A DNA stretch of 64,000 bases from Paenibacillus sp. FSL H8-0048 (GTDB lineage: Bacteria > Bacillota > Bacilli > Paenibacillales > Paenibacillaceae), in the NCBI RefSeq assembly GCF_038002825.1, contig NZ_JBBODF010000001.1, positions 5,456,001 through 5,520,000 on the forward strand, given 5' to 3'. The position numbers and the translations under genes are program-made. This document shows positions 17,600 through 25,529 of this stretch, piece by piece (position 1 is the first letter of the stretch; each line of letters opens with the position of its first letter). The notes below the pieces were generated by a model. The model saw only the letters and a program-made list of their open reading frames with translations. It searched no databases and was not told where the DNA came from.

Positions 17600-17850
17600 T
17601 AAGGTTATTGCAACACAAGCGCCAGAGCTTGATCTTGCGCGGGGGAGAAGGGAGGACCGGTGGCTGCGTGAGCAGTGCAGATCGGTCTGAACGGATCACG
17701 GCAGATGTAAGCTGACGAGGTGGAGGTGTTCGAAATGTTCGGCGGGGACCTCCCGGTGATGCACCAGAGCCGTAAATGGAAGCGGAAAATGCGAGGGCGA
17801 CCTTGCACACAACGCTTTTGTGGGTGCTAACTTAAAGATGTACAGAGCAT
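17600..17850 (+). ncRNA. glmS ribozyme: glmS ribozyme-riboswitch
   Basis: Self-cleaving riboswitch that uses glucosamine-6-phosphate as a cofactor and shuts off glmS when its product is abundant. The core AAGCGCCAGAGCTTG (from 17617) contains the cleavage site just before GCGCC at 17619, and P2/P2.1 sequences (CGCGGGGGAGAAGGGAGG) follow. The conserved GACGAGGTGGAGG and CGGCGGGGACCTCCCGG segments at about 17714-17757 form P3 and its pseudoknot, then GAGCCGTAAATGG closes the central part. Open reading frames drawn on the opposite strand here are shadows of the RNA. About 200 further bases separate it from the glmS start. Confidence 0.95.
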
Positions 17851-17932
17851 GGGTATGCGCATTTGCAGGAAGACAGGACGGTTCTGCCACGGCAGAGGAG
17901 AAGACTGTGCATAATCGTGACTAACGATGTAG

Positions 17933-17974
17933 TTGACAGGTTATCATGTTGGTTGTAATGGACAACATCATATT
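17933..17974 (+). promoter_or_regulatory. Dyad and promoter-like boxes between glmS ribozyme and glmS
   Basis: TTGACA at 17933-17938 is followed 15 bases later by TGTAAT, a spacing slightly short for sigma-A. Overlapping it is an inverted repeat ATGTTG-n11-CAACAT (about 17946-17968). If active, this promoter would make a glmS mRNA that escapes the ribozyme. It could equally be a hairpin in the leader. Confidence 0.3.
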
Positions 17975-18057
17975 TGCTTTTCTTCAAAACATGCCGCACG
18001 GCACGTTTCTTTCCTCATGCGCGCCTAATTACGATAAATTGGACGGAGGAAAATATA

Positions 18058-19890
18058 ATGTGTGGTATTGTAGGATATATTGGTAATCAGAATTCGCAGG
18101 GGATCTTGGTCGAGGGTCTGAAGAAACTGGAATATCGCGGGTATGATTCCGCTGGTATTGCTGTGTTCACGAAGGATGGTCTGCAGGTGGTAAAAGCACA
18201 GGGACGTATGGCGAACCTGGAATCCCGTCTGGACGCGACTCCGCTGACAGGCAGCGCCGGGATCGGTCACACACGCTGGGCTACACACGGCAAGCCATCC
18301 GATGAGAACTCTCATCCTCACACTGACAACAGTCACAAATTCTCGGTAGTACACAACGGGATTGTCGAGAATTACCTGGATCTCAAGGAAGAGCTGATTG
18401 CCGGAGGATGCCACTTCACCTCTGAGACAGATACAGAAGTTATCTCCCACCTGATTGCCCGCGAATACAAGGGAGATATCGTTAAGGCGGTACAGCAGGC
18501 GATTTCTTACATGCGCGGAGCGTTTGCTCTGGGTGTACTGACTGAATATGAACCGGATAAGCTGGTAGCTGTGCGTCAAGCGAGCCCGCTGATCATCGGT
18601 CTGGGCGATGGCGAGAACTTTATCGGGTCTGATATTCCGGCACTGCTAGAATACACCCGCAACGTATATATTCTGAACGACGGCGAAATGGCTGTATTGA
18701 CACGGGATGCTGTCGAACTGATGACGATTGAAGGCAACTTTATTTCTCGGGAAATGATTACTGTCGATTGGGATGCCGTTACCGCAGAAAAGGGCGGTTA
18801 TGAGCACTTCATGCTGAAAGAAATCCACGAGCAGCCTAAGGCATACCGCGATACCATGCGCGGACGGATGAATGCGGAAGGCAACAAAGTCATTCTGCCT
18901 GAGCTTAACCTGACAGAAGAACAAATCAAGAACATCCGCAATATCCAAGTGGTAGCTTGCGGTACTGCATATAATGCCGGATTGGTTGGACGTAACCTGA
19001 TTGAGTCCCTGGTACGCATTCCTGTAGAGAATGATATCGCTTCTGAATACCGTTACCGTTCACCAATCGTAACTCCAGAGACACTGGTTATCGTAGTGAG
19101 CCAATCGGGTGAAACTGCTGATACACTGGCTGCACTTCGTGAAGGTCAAGCGAATGGAGCTCATGTACTTGCAATCACTAACGTAGTAGGCAGCTCTATT
19201 GCCCGGGAAGCAGACAGTGTACTGGTTACGCTGGCTGGTCCAGAAATCGCTGTAGCCTCGACCAAGGCTTACACTTCCCAGCTGATCGCATTCACTTTGC
19301 TGGGTCTGTATCTGGCAGAAGTACGCGGCACACAGTCTGAGGCTGAGGTTACGAAGATTCTGGCCGCTATGCAGTCTCTGCCGGAGCAAGTTGAAGTCAT
19401 TCTGAGTCAAAAAGACGCGATTAAAGCCTATGCCGAGCAAATCGCTGAGCACAAGCACCTGTTCTTCATCGGCCGCGGCGTAGATTACGCTGTAGCTCAG
19501 GAAGGCTCGCTGAAGCTCAAGGAAATCTCCTACATTCACTCGGAAGCCTATGCTGCGGGTGAACTGAAGCATGGTACCCTGGCCCTGATCGAAGAAGGCG
19601 TTCCTGTCATCGCTCTGGCTACCCTGGAATCCGTGCTCGAGAAGACCGTCAGCAATATCAAAGAAGTAAAAGCCCGTGGCGCTCATGTCATGGCCATCAC
19701 CCACGAAGAGCACAAAGACGACCTGCTCCGCTCTGTTGACCAGGTATTCGTGATCCCTCAGACCCTGCCGCTGCTTACCGCTGCATTGTCAGTAGTTACG
19801 CTGCAGTTGCTGGCCTACTACGCATCTCTGGCCCTGGGTCATGATGTCGATAAGCCAAGAAACCTGGCGAAGAGTGTTACTGTGGAGTAG
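18058..19890 (+). CDS. glmS: Glutamine-fructose-6-phosphate aminotransferase
   Basis: Makes glucosamine-6-phosphate from fructose-6-phosphate and glutamine, the first step to amino sugars. It has 610 residues. The N-terminal glutaminase starts MCGIVGYIG with Cys2 as nucleophile, and RWATHG lies near residue 75. Two SIS isomerase domains follow, with VSQSGETADTL near residue 350, and the C-terminus ends NLAKSVTVE as in the family. The start is ATG 18058, preceded by GGAGGAAAATATA; the open frame upstream to 17974 is not part of the protein. A strong terminator follows at 19992. Confidence 0.98.
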   Translation: MCGIVGYIGNQNSQGILVEGLKKLEYRGYDSAGIAVFTKDGLQVVKAQGRMANLESRLDATPLTGSAGIGHTRWATHGKPSDENSHPHTDNSHKFSVVHNGIVENYLDLKEELIAGGCHFTSETDTEVISHLIAREYKGDIVKAVQQAISYMRGAFALGVLTEYEPDKLVAVRQASPLIIGLGDGENFIGSDIPALLEYTRNVYILNDGEMAVLTRDAVELMTIEGNFISREMITVDWDAVTAEKGGYEHFMLKEIHEQPKAYRDTMRGRMNAEGNKVILPELNLTEEQIKNIRNIQVVACGTAYNAGLVGRNLIESLVRIPVENDIASEYRYRSPIVTPETLVIVVSQSGETADTLAALREGQANGAHVLAITNVVGSSIAREADSVLVTLAGPEIAVASTKAYTSQLIAFTLLGLYLAEVRGTQSEAEVTKILAAMQSLPEQVEVILSQKDAIKAYAEQIAEHKHLFFIGRGVDYAVAQEGSLKLKEISYIHSEAYAAGELKHGTLALIEEGVPVIALATLESVLEKTVSNIKEVKARGAHVMAITHEEHKDDLLRSVDQVFVIPQTLPLLTAALSVVTLQLLAYYASLALGHDVDKPRNLAKSVTVE

Positions 19891-19991
19891 GGGGAAATGT
19901 AGGTAACTAATCATTGAATTCGTAAAATAGAAGTGGGAATTAGACGTTAGATTCCGCTACAATCATGCTTCTGCATAAATAATTCGTAATG

Positions 19992-20027
19992 GGACTCTCT
20001 ATTTGTACAATAGAGAGTCCTTTTTTT
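19992..20027 (+). terminator. Terminator downstream of glmS
   Basis: GGACTCTCTA and TAGAGAGTCC form a perfect 10-base-pair stem followed by seven T. It closes the conserved housekeeping block and insulates it from the peptide cluster. Confidence 0.93.
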
Positions 20028-20253
20028 ATAAAAAAACGGACTTAATTTGACTAAATGTAGTTGGCAATGACGAAAATAATTGCTTAACTTATCCGTTGAC
20101 TTATAGTTGAAGCTTTATCTCCCGAATTTAATATAACAATTAGGAAATAGCCTCCATGTAATCTCCTCTCCAACTCCCATTGAACTCTCTATTTTAGGGA
20201 AAATGATATTAATTTTTAATGATTAACTATGGTAAATTCTTAAAAAAATGTAT

Positions 20254-20282
20254 TTGACGTCCTTTATAAGCGGTGATAGAGT
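20254..20282 (+). promoter_or_regulatory. Candidate promoter of the peptide gene cluster
   Basis: TTGACG and TAGAGT separated by 17 bases, about 110 bases upstream of the first cluster gene, in a 360-base AT-rich stretch with no genes. The -10 box is imperfect. No regulator gene is present in the cluster, so control must be from outside or constitutive. Confidence 0.4.
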
Positions 20283-20392
20283 TTAGTTGTTTCTATTATT
20301 TGGATTAGGTGTAATTCGTTTGTTTTTTAAGTGAAAATATTCACATATCTTAGATTTTTAACTAACTAAATTTGTTGAAGAGGAGAAATTCT

Positions 20393-21784
20393 ATGTCCGG
20401 GTACAGAGTAAGCAAATACAACATTTATTTGGAAATGAAGCGGGATCAGAATAAAAAACTGATGATTCAGGGAATTCGCGGAGCCTTTGATATTGTGGAT
20501 CATTCCATCGCTGAAATTCTGGAAAAAGGTGAAGCGGATAGCAGCGTGCTGGATGCCATCAGCATTGAGGACAAAGAGGTTCTGGCCAACAGAGGATATA
20601 TTACCACTCTAACAGATGAGGAAGAGTATAAAGTGATTGAGAGAATCAGTCACACCTTGAACGCCAGCAGCCGAAAAAATTTATGTATTACCATCATGCC
20701 TACCTATAACTGCAATTTCAGATGTGAATATTGCTTTGAACAAAATTTGCTGGCTAAAGGTAAGGAGTTTCTTAATAAGAAAATATCAGTAGAAACAGTG
20801 GATGCGATCTTTGTCCAATTAGCTAAATATAAAGCTGAGGGTTATAAAATCGGGAGTGTCTACTTATTTGGCGGAGAGCCGCTTTTGAAAAGCAGTAAGG
20901 ATATTGTAACTTACATATGCGAAAAATGCCGGGAAATGAATATTCCTATCAGTTGCATCAGCAACGGTTATTTTCTGGATGAATATGTCGATTTGATCAA
21001 TGAATATAAGTTTCAAAAAGTTCAAATTACAATTGACGGAATCGGGGAAGAGCATGATAAGCGAAGATTTCTGGTAGGGGGACAGGGAACGTATGACAGA
21101 ATAAAAGCCAACATCAGCTTAGCGTTGGAAAAAGGTAATAATATTTCATTGCGAACCAATGTCAACCGTAAGAATACCGATTCCGTAAAGGCTTTAATTG
21201 AAGAATATCAAAAAGAAGGCTGGATCGGCAAACCTAATTTTCATTATTATTTCAAGACAAATATCAGATGTTATGAGCAGGAGGACGAGAACGCCCTCTC
21301 TGATGTGGAATTGATGCAGCAGTTAGGAGAGTATGTAGGCCAGGGCACGGACCGCTTTAACCTGAACAGTATTTACAGCGGATTAGCCGAAGGGATTAGA
21401 TATATGCTGCAAAATAACAGCTATGCACCGCTCCGTTCAGGTTTTTGCGGTGCAAATACAGGAATGTACACGATAGATCCATTTGGAGATATTTATCCTT
21501 GTTGGGATGTGTTATCCGAGGCGGACAGCCGTATTGGCACGGTAGATGTTCAGCAAGGAGAATTTGTCCTTACTGACGTACATAGTACCTGGAAAGACAG
21601 AACGGTAGACCGTATCAGCGATTGCAGCAAATGCAGATATATGCTGTTTTGCGGCGGCGGCTGCTCTGCCCAGGCTAAAGTAATGCACAATGACATGAAT
21701 CAGGTGTATTGTGATGATTTTACTGCTCTTTTTGATGAGGTTGCCGTGGATCTGTGTGAAGAATATTCCGCTGTGCCATCATAG
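20393..21784 (+). CDS. Radical SAM/SPASM peptide maturase
   Basis: Radical SAM enzyme of 463 residues, the likely main maturase of the cluster. Residues 1-95 form a winged-helix-like region such as binds leader peptides; the 4Fe-4S motif is CNFRCEYC (Cys107, Cys111, Cys114), followed by LFGGEPL near residue 163. The C-terminus is a full SPASM domain with CGANTGMYTIDPFGDIYPCW and CSKCRYMLFCGGGCSAQA, which binds auxiliary clusters. Such enzymes make thioether, C-C or other crosslinks in ribosomal peptides. The precursor genes begin 50 bases downstream. The ATG at 20393 follows AGAGGAGAAATT; a TTG at 20372 is less likely. The gene is AT-richer than glmS before it. Confidence 0.93.
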   Translation: MSGYRVSKYNIYLEMKRDQNKKLMIQGIRGAFDIVDHSIAEILEKGEADSSVLDAISIEDKEVLANRGYITTLTDEEEYKVIERISHTLNASSRKNLCITIMPTYNCNFRCEYCFEQNLLAKGKEFLNKKISVETVDAIFVQLAKYKAEGYKIGSVYLFGGEPLLKSSKDIVTYICEKCREMNIPISCISNGYFLDEYVDLINEYKFQKVQITIDGIGEEHDKRRFLVGGQGTYDRIKANISLALEKGNNISLRTNVNRKNTDSVKALIEEYQKEGWIGKPNFHYYFKTNIRCYEQEDENALSDVELMQQLGEYVGQGTDRFNLNSIYSGLAEGIRYMLQNNSYAPLRSGFCGANTGMYTIDPFGDIYPCWDVLSEADSRIGTVDVQQGEFVLTDVHSTWKDRTVDRISDCSKCRYMLFCGGGCSAQAKVMHNDMNQVYCDDFTALFDEVAVDLCEEYSAVPS

Positions 21785-21834
21785 GCGCTCCACAGATCAT
21801 TAAGCAATAATTAGTCTTTCTAACCAGAAAGGAG

Positions 21835-21981
21835 GTGGATTTTGTTCCTATTGTTACTCTGAATCAGCACCTGGAAGGGGACATTGAAGACATCGAGAAG
21901 ATGATTGTGGAGATGGTAGCAAGGGAAGAGTGTTCCTGCACCGGCAATGGCTGCGGTGGGGATGCTTGTGGCATCAAATAA
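21835..21981 (+). CDS. Precursor-like peptide 1 (Cys/Gly-rich core), start codon uncertain
   Basis: Small peptide of about 48 residues with a leader (LNQHLEGDIEDIEKMIVEMVAREE) and core CSCTGNGCGGDACGIK that align closely with peptide 2. The start is a problem: AAAGGAGG at 21828-21835 is excellent, but the in-frame GTG at 21835 overlaps it, no other standard start lies before the conserved leader, and the well-spaced TTG at 21842 is in another frame and stops after six codons. Either the GTG or a non-standard codon (ATT at 21850) is used, or the gene has lost its start. The core has four Cys, in the pattern CxCTxxGCGxxACG. Confidence 0.7.
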   Translation: MDFVPIVTLNQHLEGDIEDIEKMIVEMVAREECSCTGNGCGGDACGIK

Positions 21982-22004
21982 ATCAAAAAAAGGAAGTGTG
22001 GACA

Positions 22005-22145
22005 ATGAACCGGATTGAATCCCTGAACCGCCAGATTGAAATGAGCAGTGAGGAATTCGAGGATATGATTGCCGAGTTGGTGGAAAGAGAAGAATGTGCC
22101 TGTACGCTGGATGGATGCGGAGCTAAAGCCTGTGGCGTGAATTAA
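22005..22145 (+). CDS. Precursor-like peptide 2 (Cys/Gly-rich core)
   Basis: Clear small gene of 46 residues with ATG after AAAAAAGGAAGTGTGGACA. The acidic leader (SLNRQIEMSSEEFEDMIAEL, then VEREE) precedes a C-terminal core CACTLDGCGAKACGVN with Cys31, Cys33, Cys38 and Cys43. The pattern CxCTxxGCGxxACG is shared with peptide 1. The arrangement is that of a radical-SAM RiPP precursor, with a leader recognised by the maturase and Cys residues as donors for thioether bonds. The Cys-Gly spacing resembles peptides of the so-called ACGX radical SAM families, from memory only. Confidence 0.88.
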   Translation: MNRIESLNRQIEMSSEEFEDMIAELVEREECACTLDGCGAKACGVN

Positions 22146-22181
22146 GCCCAATTAACAGGTTACAGAAAGGATAAGCATATT

Positions 22182-22316
22182 ATGGAGATTAAGATGCTGA
22201 ACCAAGAACTTGACACTGACAGCCAGGAAATGGAGCAACTGATATCGGAGCTGGCTGAACGCGGAGAAATGGCTTGCACTGGAAATGGTTGTGGAGCGCA
22301 AGCGGAAGGCCTTTAA
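22182..22316 (+). CDS. Precursor-like peptide 3 (two-Cys variant)
   Basis: Peptide of 44 residues, too short for most gene callers, starting at an ATG behind AGAAAGGA. Its leader (LNQELDTDSQEMEQLISEL, then AERGE) is homologous to those of peptides 1 and 2. The core is CTGNGCGAQAEGL: only Cys32 and Cys37 remain, and the third Cys position of the ACG motif is Glu42. It may give a product with a single crosslink, or may be a copy that is losing function. Confidence 0.82.
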   Translation: MEIKMLNQELDTDSQEMEQLISELAERGEMACTGNGCGAQAEGL

Positions 22317-22357
22317 CCCTACTAATGACTCTACCTGCTTAGAAAGGAGCGTAACCT

Positions 22358-22549
22358 GTGATTACTTCTATGAATTCTGCGATCGACAATGAAGAACTGG
22401 ACTTATTCATGAATGAGCTCGAAGAAAGAGATGAGATGCTGTGTTTTTTTAATGCCTGTGGCGCCGCTGCCAACCCATGTGGTGGCCAAGCCTGTGCCGC
22501 CGGCTGTGTCGGTATTTCTGTCTGCTTCCTGGGGCTGCACGTAGCCTAA
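22358..22549 (+). CDS. Precursor-like peptide 4 (six-Cys, extended core)
   Basis: Peptide of 63 residues from GTG 22358, which follows AGAAAGGAGCGTAACCT. The leader (IDNEELDLFMNELEERDEM) resembles the end of the other three, but the core is longer and different: Cys29, 34, 41, 46, 50 and 56 in a Gly/Ala-rich, increasingly hydrophobic sequence ending ISVCFLGLHVA. The NACG and QAC segments echo the GCG and ACG of the siblings. Four precursors with one leader type and different cores suggest one set of enzymes making several products, or a two-component system. Confidence 0.85.
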   Translation: MITSMNSAIDNEELDLFMNELEERDEMLCFFNACGAAANPCGGQACAAGCVGISVCFLGLHVA

Positions 22550-22560
22550 ATATTAGATGG

Positions 22561-22602
22561 CAGACCGGACTGCAGGCTGAGTTCTCGTGTTGGTTCGGTC
22601 TG
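22561..22602 (+). promoter_or_regulatory. Hairpin between precursor genes and the downstream operon
   Basis: CAGACCGGAC pairs with GTTCGGTCTG (ten pairs including one G-U) around a 22-base loop, immediately after precursor 4. There is no T-run, so it is not a standard terminator. Such hairpins often stabilise the upstream mRNA, raising precursor levels over enzymes; that role is inferred. Confidence 0.55.
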
Positions 22603-22641
22603 TTAAGGGGATACGGCCTAAACAAGAAGGGAGAGGAACTT

Positions 22642-25059
22642 ATGAATACAGCTACCCCAGTCAACAGCTATTCATGGAGCAACCCTGTCCTTAAGGTGAA
22701 GGAAGAAGTGGAAATTTCAGTATTTGACGATGGCAATGAACAGCCCTGCTATCTGATTACGATGAACGGACGTCAATGGAAGGTATCAGAGACTATTTAT
22801 TATATCCTGTTCAGCATGGACGGCCAGCGGACGGTGGAAGAACTGCAGGAATTTTTGCATGATCGTTATTCACTGAGAATCAGTAAGCAGAAATTGGAGC
22901 AAGTCATTGAGCTAACTTTAGTCCGTAATGGAATTCTGGAAGGTACGATAGCTACAACCGAACCCCCTCATAATAAAATGATGTGGGGCAAATTCACTTT
23001 GCTCCGTCCAAGTGTAATCGCAAAGCTCAAAATTTTTATTTTTTTATTCCATAAAAAGACGTTGACGGGTCTTAGTTCCCTTGCTGTTATATGGCTTGCC
23101 TATATTTTATTCGCCTATTCCAATACACAGGTAATTGGCAGCATGTTCAGTCTGGATATCAAGGATATTGCCTTATGCGTATTTTTTATTTTTGCAACAG
23201 GATTGATTCATGAGTTTGGTCATTCCATTGCAGCAATGTCCTATGGTGTTGCTCCAGGCAGAATTGGTGTTGGAGTATATTTTGTGATGCCGGTAATGTT
23301 CTCGGATGTCACTAGAATTTGGAGAATCAAACGTCATCAGCGTGTAATTGTGGATTTGGCAGGAATGTACCTTCAATGTGTTTTCTTGATGCTGTCCTTC
23401 CTGTTCAATGCGCTATTCTTGCATAGTCATCTCTTGAATATAGCTATTTTACTCTCTGGATTTACGATTCTCGGCAATTTTAATCCTTTTATCAAATTTG
23501 ACGGGTATTGGGTGCTGGTTGATTATCTGGGGATTACAGAGGTGAAGACAGTTATATATCAATTATGGGCCAATCTGTTTTATAAGGTCTTGGGCAGACC
23601 GGCAGTTCCAGTTTTACTGAGTAAAGGAAAAAAAGCCGTGATGTATATATATTCGTTACTTACCGTGTGCTTTTTCGCATCGTTCATCCGGTTCCTGGTA
23701 GAGAGCTGGATTCTGGCGTTCCACAACCTCAGCCATGATATCACAGCTTTGTTAAAGCTGACTCCTTCACAGGTCAATATCAGCTTTGCTGAAGCGGTCA
23801 GATATTTGTCTGACAGAATCACTACATATATTGCCTTGTTCTTTTTCTTGAATCTGGTTTGGCGTTTTATGGTCAAGAAAGTGCTTCTTCAAATCAAAAA
23901 AAACGCACGCGTGTGCCGGAGGAGGTACGCTGTGCAGTTGATTGAAACCTACCGCCAGATTGCACGGAGAGAGATGCTGGATTGCAGAATTAAGTCTCTT
24001 CAGGAATGGGTCCGGCACTACGGCTTAAATCTTCATTCCTATGAAATTATGCTGTTAAGTGAAAGCTATACCTTCATGTATGACCGAATCAAAATACCCG
24101 GGGTAGCCATTGAGGCATTGCCTTACGCTGTAGCATCACAGAATCAGGTGGAAATCCGTTTTTTCCGAAATTTAAATATCCAATATCATCAGGAGCATAT
24201 ATCCGGTGATCTTCCGGGCTGGGAACAGTTCAAGCGCTTAATAGATCAAGACATTCCTGTGTTGTTCAAAATTGACAGCCGCTTCCTGAGAGGGGCTGAG
24301 GATGCTGCTCCTCGAGCACTCAAACTTAACCTGTATTATCTGTCTACCTTATTGCTGGTTGGCTATGATGAAGAACAGGATCAGGCGCTGGTCGTGTTGA
24401 CCAACGATGATGAGCGGGAAAGCGTGAACGAAATCAGTATAGGTGAATTCCAGACCTACAGACACTCCAGTTGCGTACCGTTCTCACCGGGAGGCTTGTG
24501 CTATTATTTGAAGCCGAATGATGGGGACGCCGGAATTCGTTCTCCTGACATTAGGGAGGCTGTACTCAACAGTATTATTGCGACCACGAATATCATGCTG
24601 AACGAAGGCGAGTGGCCCCAATCGGATCTAGGGCTATTTATTGGTGAATCAGACTCCTGGGGGATTCAGGGCATGAAGAGGCTGCAAGAGGATTTACAGA
24701 GGCTGCTGCTTCAATGCAAGACCCAGGGCAACTCGGCGATTATCCGGCTAAAGATAGTTTTTTTGCGCAACAATCTGTTGTTCGGGAGTTATTCTGCATT
24801 CCGAGAAGAGTTTGGACGATGCATAAAATACTGTGCTTTAAAATATAATGTACCTTATTTGTATGATACAGGTTGCGAGTTTGCCCAAATAACATCTTTA
24901 TGGAAGGAGCTCTTCACCTTGTTCAGCAGGATTGCACATAATAAAGGAGAACTGGCCGCAAATCTGCTGCAGGCTCTTCAGGTTTGGGAGAAGATTATTG
25001 TATCAGAGCAGCGACAGTTTACAGCTATCAAAACTATTTTCAGCACCGCTTCTATGTAG
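22642..25059 (+). CDS. PqqD-like / M50 metalloprotease / BtrH-like acyltransferase fusion
   Basis: An 805-residue protein with three parts. Residues about 30-100 (RQWKVSETIYYILFSMDG, then RTVEELQEFL) resemble a PqqD-type peptide-binding domain. Residues about 130-420 are a multi-pass M50 protease with HEFGH at 190-194 and the third metal ligand in KFDGYW at Asp287, as in YydH-type RiPP proteases. Residues about 430-800 match BtrH plus its DUF4872-like tail: DCRIKSLQEWVRHYGL with Cys448 at the nucleophile position, then LLSESYTFMY and LLVGYDEEQDQALVV. BtrH moves an acyl group from a carrier protein to an amine, and a carrier protein and acyl ligase are encoded downstream. ATG 22642 follows GGGAGAGGAACTT. 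The M50 and BtrH assignments are firm to fair; the fusion's role is inferred. Confidence 0.82.
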   Translation: MNTATPVNSYSWSNPVLKVKEEVEISVFDDGNEQPCYLITMNGRQWKVSETIYYILFSMDGQRTVEELQEFLHDRYSLRISKQKLEQVIELTLVRNGILEGTIATTEPPHNKMMWGKFTLLRPSVIAKLKIFIFLFHKKTLTGLSSLAVIWLAYILFAYSNTQVIGSMFSLDIKDIALCVFFIFATGLIHEFGHSIAAMSYGVAPGRIGVGVYFVMPVMFSDVTRIWRIKRHQRVIVDLAGMYLQCVFLMLSFLFNALFLHSHLLNIAILLSGFTILGNFNPFIKFDGYWVLVDYLGITEVKTVIYQLWANLFYKVLGRPAVPVLLSKGKKAVMYIYSLLTVCFFASFIRFLVESWILAFHNLSHDITALLKLTPSQVNISFAEAVRYLSDRITTYIALFFFLNLVWRFMVKKVLLQIKKNARVCRRRYAVQLIETYRQIARREMLDCRIKSLQEWVRHYGLNLHSYEIMLLSESYTFMYDRIKIPGVAIEALPYAVASQNQVEIRFFRNLNIQYHQEHISGDLPGWEQFKRLIDQDIPVLFKIDSRFLRGAEDAAPRALKLNLYYLSTLLLVGYDEEQDQALVVLTNDDERESVNEISIGEFQTYRHSSCVPFSPGGLCYYLKPNDGDAGIRSPDIREAVLNSIIATTNIMLNEGEWPQSDLGLFIGESDSWGIQGMKRLQEDLQRLLLQCKTQGNSAIIRLKIVFLRNNLLFGSYSAFREEFGRCIKYCALKYNVPYLYDTGCEFAQITSLWKELFTLFSRIAHNKGELAANLLQALQVWEKIIVSEQRQFTAIKTIFSTASM

Positions 25060-25093
25060 GGATTAACTTCTAAGAGGAAATGGAGCGTTAAAT

Positions 25094-25492
25094 ATGAGCA
25101 GAAAAAAAATCTTTATCCTGTTGTCTGCCGGATTGCTGCTGTTAATATCGGTCGTGCTTATTGGGGCGGGCTTCCTTGGTCCTGATGTCAGAGTGGGATA
25201 CGGCGAAAACAGCTATGGGAACAAACTGAACGCCTCTTTCTATTATTTTAACGGTACTAACACTAAAAAGCTGAAATTCAACAAAGGAGACCAAGTCAAG
25301 ATGACTTACTCCATTGAATTATCCAAAGGAACCCTCCAGATGAAAGTAAGGGACGAGGCTGACAACGAGGTTTTTCTCAAGACAGAGGGCTCAGGAGAGG
25401 TCGACTTCATTGTAGATAAGACCCAAAATTATGAAATCGAAATCAAGGCTATAAAAGCAAAAGGCAAATATACGCTAGATTGGAGCAAATGA
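25094..25492 (+). CDS. Small membrane-anchored extracellular protein
   Basis: A 132-residue protein with an uncleaved-looking N-terminal hydrophobic segment (about residues 6-28, FILLSAGLLLLISVVLIGAG) and a beta-rich exterior (KLKFNKGDQVKMTYSIEL, FIVDKTQNYEIEI). There is no lipobox. Small proteins of this type are common in peptide-antibiotic clusters next to ABC transporter genes and sometimes contribute to self-protection. That is analogy only; I do not recognise a family. It lies between the protease fusion and the FtsX-type permease. Confidence 0.75.
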   Translation: MSRKKIFILLSAGLLLLISVVLIGAGFLGPDVRVGYGENSYGNKLNASFYYFNGTNTKKLKFNKGDQVKMTYSIELSKGTLQMKVRDEADNEVFLKTEGSGEVDFIVDKTQNYEIEIKAIKAKGKYTLDWSK

Positions 25493-25529
25493 AGGCAGTC
25501 TACACTCCTAACCTATTCTTTCTGTAAAG

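Noticed and set aside
17574-17890. Three open reading frames on the minus strand between glmM and glmS
   Set aside because: They lie on the complementary strand of the glmS ribozyme and have no protein-like features or ribosome binding sites.
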